From Mycolicibacterium porcinum (GTDB lineage: Bacteria; Actinomycetota; Actinomycetes; Mycobacteriales; Mycobacteriaceae): DNA of 8,511 bases. Position 1 is the stretch's first letter, and each line of letters begins with the position of its first letter. Position numbers and translations under genes: made by a program. Location: positions 1 through 8,511 of the forward strand of contig MSTD01000085.1 in NCBI GenBank assembly GCA_001942045.1, written 5' to 3'. The notes beneath the pieces were generated by a model. That model searched no databases and was not told where the DNA came from. It worked only from the letters and a program-made list of their open reading frames with translations. This document shows positions 6,892 to 8,511 of this stretch, in pieces.

Positions 6892-8018
6892 CCAGCTGTC
6901 CTATTCCCCGAATCCGATCCCAAGGCTGCAATGAATCGTTGCAGCTGAACCTCAACCCCACCACCGAGTTCACCACCGGCTTCCGCCCGTCTGATGTCCT
7001 CGGCACTCACCCCGGCCATCGCCGCGGTTTCATCGATACTCAGCTCAGCATCACGCCGGGCGGCGAACAACCGCTGGCCAACCGTCGCATAAGGAGACGC
7101 CGCAGCGGACAACGTCAGCTCACGGCGCAGGCGCCGGATCTCACCCAGTTCTCGGACCATCTCGATCGAACTGCGTGACGCGTTGGCCGCCAACTGCTCG
7201 AGCCGAGTCAGGTCGGAGGTCACGGCGGCCACCCGCGCGGGATAGTCGGGCTGAGCCGGATCAGGCAGTGCCGCGATCTGACTCCGGGTACTACCCAGGG
7301 CGATACCGATCGTCTCGGTGACGAGCGTGACCTCGACGGTGGACGTCACCTCACCGTCACCGTCGAATCGGAGAAGCTCGGTGGGCCCGTCGCTGTCGGC
7401 ACTCGTGACCGGCGTCGAGGGACTACCGGCCAGGAAGGGCCGGGTGACACCGGCACGCACCTGCCGGCGCAGTTGCTCGATTGCCCCCTTTGGCCATTGC
7501 AGTGCCCTCTCCAAGGAATCCTCGGTCTTCGCCCGTGGCTGGCTGCGGCCCTTCTCGATACCGATGAGCGCGCCGGCATTGACCACGCCCTCGTCCGCCA
7601 ACGTGCGCTGGCTGATGCCGAGTTCTTTGCGCCGACGAGCAATCTGCTCACCGACGTGCACGTTCACCGGATCCCGGGTCGAAAATGACATCGGGATCCC
7701 CGCGACTGGGTGTCCCAGCATCACGTCGACCTCCGAGTCGGGCGATACGGCGAACTCGCTGTCGACACGGTCATTGCCGATGAACACCCCGTTGCGCCCG
7801 ACGGCGTGCGCGATCCATTGATCGCCCCTTACGGTGACGGTGATGTGCTCGCGGGAGATGCGATTGTCCGGAATGCGGATTTGCGCACCGGTGTTCTCGA
7901 CGCGCCCCACAGTGATCGGCGCCTGCCCCGCTTGGAATGTCTCGAGGTGATCGAGCCACTTGATAGTCAAAGCAGGAGCCTGGCCGAGTTCGCCCACGAA
8001 CGACTCCGCTGATGCCAT
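6888..8018 (-). CDS. FHA domain + XRE-type HTH regulator with second HTH-like C-terminus
   Basis: This 376-residue cytosolic protein carries an N-terminal FHA domain (about 17-113). The phosphothreonine-binding signature is intact: G38-R39, S55-R56-x-H58, and N76-G77 with N82. An XRE/Cro-type helix-turn-helix follows (about 121-182: VGEQIARRRKELGISQRTLA, then a recognition-helix segment ending in IEKGRSQP). After a linker there is a charged, probably helical or coiled-coil stretch (about 262-302), then a second XRE-like segment (about 313-366, VGQRLFAARRDAELSIDETA with GVSAEDIRRAE). It would bind phosphothreonine proteins through FHA and DNA through one or both HTH units. It heads the operon that ends with the Ser/Thr kinase, so it is the natural transcriptional output of that kinase, and it may regulate its own promoter; both are inference. 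ATG at 8018 has no Shine-Dalgarno, but a -10 box sits at leaderless spacing. Confidence 0.88.
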   Translation of the reverse strand: MASAESFVGELGQAPALTIKWLDHLETFQAGQAPITVGRVENTGAQIRIPDNRISREHITVTVRGDQWIAHAVGRNGVFIGNDRVDSEFAVSPDSEVDVMLGHPVAGIPMSFSTRDPVNVHVGEQIARRRKELGISQRTLADEGVVNAGALIGIEKGRSQPRAKTEDSLERALQWPKGAIEQLRRQVRAGVTRPFLAGSPSTPVTSADSDGPTELLRFDGDGEVTSTVEVTLVTETIGIALGSTRSQIAALPDPAQPDYPARVAAVTSDLTRLEQLAANASRSSIEMVRELGEIRRLRRELTLSAAASPYATVGQRLFAARRDAELSIDETAAMAGVSAEDIRRAEAGGELGGGVEVQLQRFIAALGSDSGNRTAG

Positions 8019-8024
8019 TGCCGT

Positions 8025-8030
8025 ATCTTA
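8025..8030 (-). promoter_or_regulatory. -10 box for leaderless expression of the FHA-HTH operon
   Basis: On the minus strand TAAGAT fits the mycobacterial -10 consensus TANNNT. Exactly 6 bases (8024-8019) separate it from the A of the ATG at 8018, which is the usual -10 to +1 distance, so transcription would start at or next to the initiation codon. No AGGAG-like site precedes the ATG, and no convincing -35 is seen, as is common in mycobacteria. Confidence 0.55.
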
Positions 8031-8033
8031 ACC

Positions 8034-8046
8034 GTAGCGGCGCTAC
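8034..8046. promoter_or_regulatory. Candidate operator: 13-bp palindrome upstream of the operon -10
   Basis: GTAGCG-G-CGCTAC is a perfect 6+1+6 palindrome. It lies 3 bases upstream of the proposed -10, inside the -10/-35 spacer. A related GCGGCGCT core recurs at 8053-8060 in the same orientation, 16 bases along. The position suits repression or autoregulation by the HTH protein encoded downstream; there is no binding evidence. Confidence 0.35.
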
Positions 8047-8147
8047 AGGTTTGCGGCGCTTCAGTTTTCCATCATGCTTCAATCCGGCTTTCGCAAGTCG
8101 ACGAACGAATCGGAAAATTGGTGCGCAATCACCAGACCGCGAGCACG

Positions 8148-8153
8148 TAACGT
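8148..8153 (+). promoter_or_regulatory. Weak candidate -10 for the divergent small gene
   Basis: TAACGT matches TANNNT on the plus strand. It would give a start site near 8160 and a leader of about 40 bases to the ATG at 8200. No -35 is seen at proper spacing, so this is tentative. Confidence 0.2.
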
Positions 8154-8199
8154 AGCCCCCAAACACCAATTGCCCTTTGACGTGAGGAACGCCAAGACG

Positions 8200-8505
8200 A
8201 TGGCCGATCAAGACCCGGCAGGGGACGACGTCTCCACCCCTTCGGCAGCCGATCCCGACAAGACACATCTTTTTACTCCGGATCGCGGGCCAGACGTCTC
8301 TGCCGCGCAGTCCGATGACGAGCAGCGGACTCGGATCGTCAACTCGGCACCGTCGGCATTCGACCAGGACAAGACTCAGCTGGTCATCCCCAAGCAAACC
8401 CCTGCACCGGCCGCGGAGAGCGATCTCCAGCAGCAAGCGCGCCCCAACCCGGGTCAGGCGGCGTCGCACCGAAACCTGAGGGCGGAGGTGTTCCGTAACC
8501 CGTAG
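8200..8505 (+). CDS. Small Thr-motif repeat protein, divergent from the kinase operon
   Basis: This 101-residue ORF ends with TAG at 8503-8505. I chose the ATG at 8200 because a GAGGA (8184-8188) lies 11 bases upstream. A GTG at 8182 is in frame as well, and the longer reading from an ATG at 8074 starts inside the promoter region and looks non-coding. The product is polar, Asp/Gln/Pro/Ala-rich and probably disordered, with no signal peptide or membrane helix. Three short repeats stand out: DPDKTHLF (18-25), DEQRTRIV (40-47) and DQDKTQLV (55-62). The central Thr (T22, T44, T59) has acidic and basic residues before it and a hydrophobic residue at +3. Such sites suit mycobacterial Ser/Thr kinases and FHA recognition. 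It could be the disordered start of a longer protein broken near the window end, since the other two plus-strand frames also meet stops within the last 60 bases. No known family was recognised. Confidence 0.55.
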   Translation: MADQDPAGDDVSTPSAADPDKTHLFTPDRGPDVSAAQSDDEQRTRIVNSAPSAFDQDKTQLVIPKQTPAPAAESDLQQQARPNPGQAASHRNLRAEVFRNP

Positions 8506-8511
8506 GCGGTG

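Noticed and set aside
2408..8018. Possible siderophore ABC transporter operon, suggested by the FecB-like domain
   Set aside because: No permease or ATPase gene is in the window; the binding-protein-like part is fused to a kinase and not a free lipoprotein.
7771..8469. Minus-strand frame (232 codons) spanning the promoter region and the small ORF
   Set aside because: It runs out of frame through the start of the FHA gene and antisense to the Thr-repeat ORF, and its composition is Arg/Cys-rich shadow-like.

Overview
The window is GC-rich actinobacterial DNA with many features of a mycobacterium or close relative: a Hanks-type Ser/Thr kinase with a single membrane pass, lipoproteins with mycobacterial lipoboxes, PknH-type extracellular sensor domains with four cysteines, an FHA protein, and an apparent leaderless start. 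The species cannot be fixed from the sequence alone. No rRNA, tRNA, insertion sequence, phage gene or CRISPR array is visible.

Left part (1-2305, plus strand): two tandem paralogous genes, the first cut by the window edge. Each encodes a Pro/Gly-rich cytosolic N-terminus, one membrane helix and an extracellular PknH_C-like domain, but no kinase domain. Their last 463 bases align without a gap and include a 57-base identical run, so they are a duplicated pair. A near-perfect palindromic hairpin at 2311-2356 closes this unit and also lies at the end of the converging operon.

Centre and right (8018 down to 2408, minus strand): a compact four-gene operon. In transcription order it holds an FHA domain + XRE-type helix-turn-helix regulator with a second HTH-like segment at its C-terminus; two paralogous secreted lipoproteins; and a transmembrane Ser/Thr kinase whose extracellular part resembles an iron-siderophore (FecB/TroA-type) binding protein. 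The genes overlap by 4 bases (ATGA), by 4 bases (GTGA) and are then separated by 9 bases, so they are almost certainly co-transcribed. The order suggests a complete signalling circuit: lipoproteins and a binding-protein-like ectodomain outside, a kinase inside, and a phosphothreonine-reading DNA-binding protein as output. That circuit is inference; the domain content and gene packing are direct observations.

Far right (8019-8511): a divergent promoter region with a well-placed -10 for leaderless expression of the regulator, a palindrome and repeat that could be its operator, and a small divergent plus-strand ORF (8200-8505). The ORF's product is disordered-looking and carries three repeats of the form acidic-K/R-T-x-L/I-F/V, a pattern that fits kinase phosphoacceptor or FHA-ligand sites.
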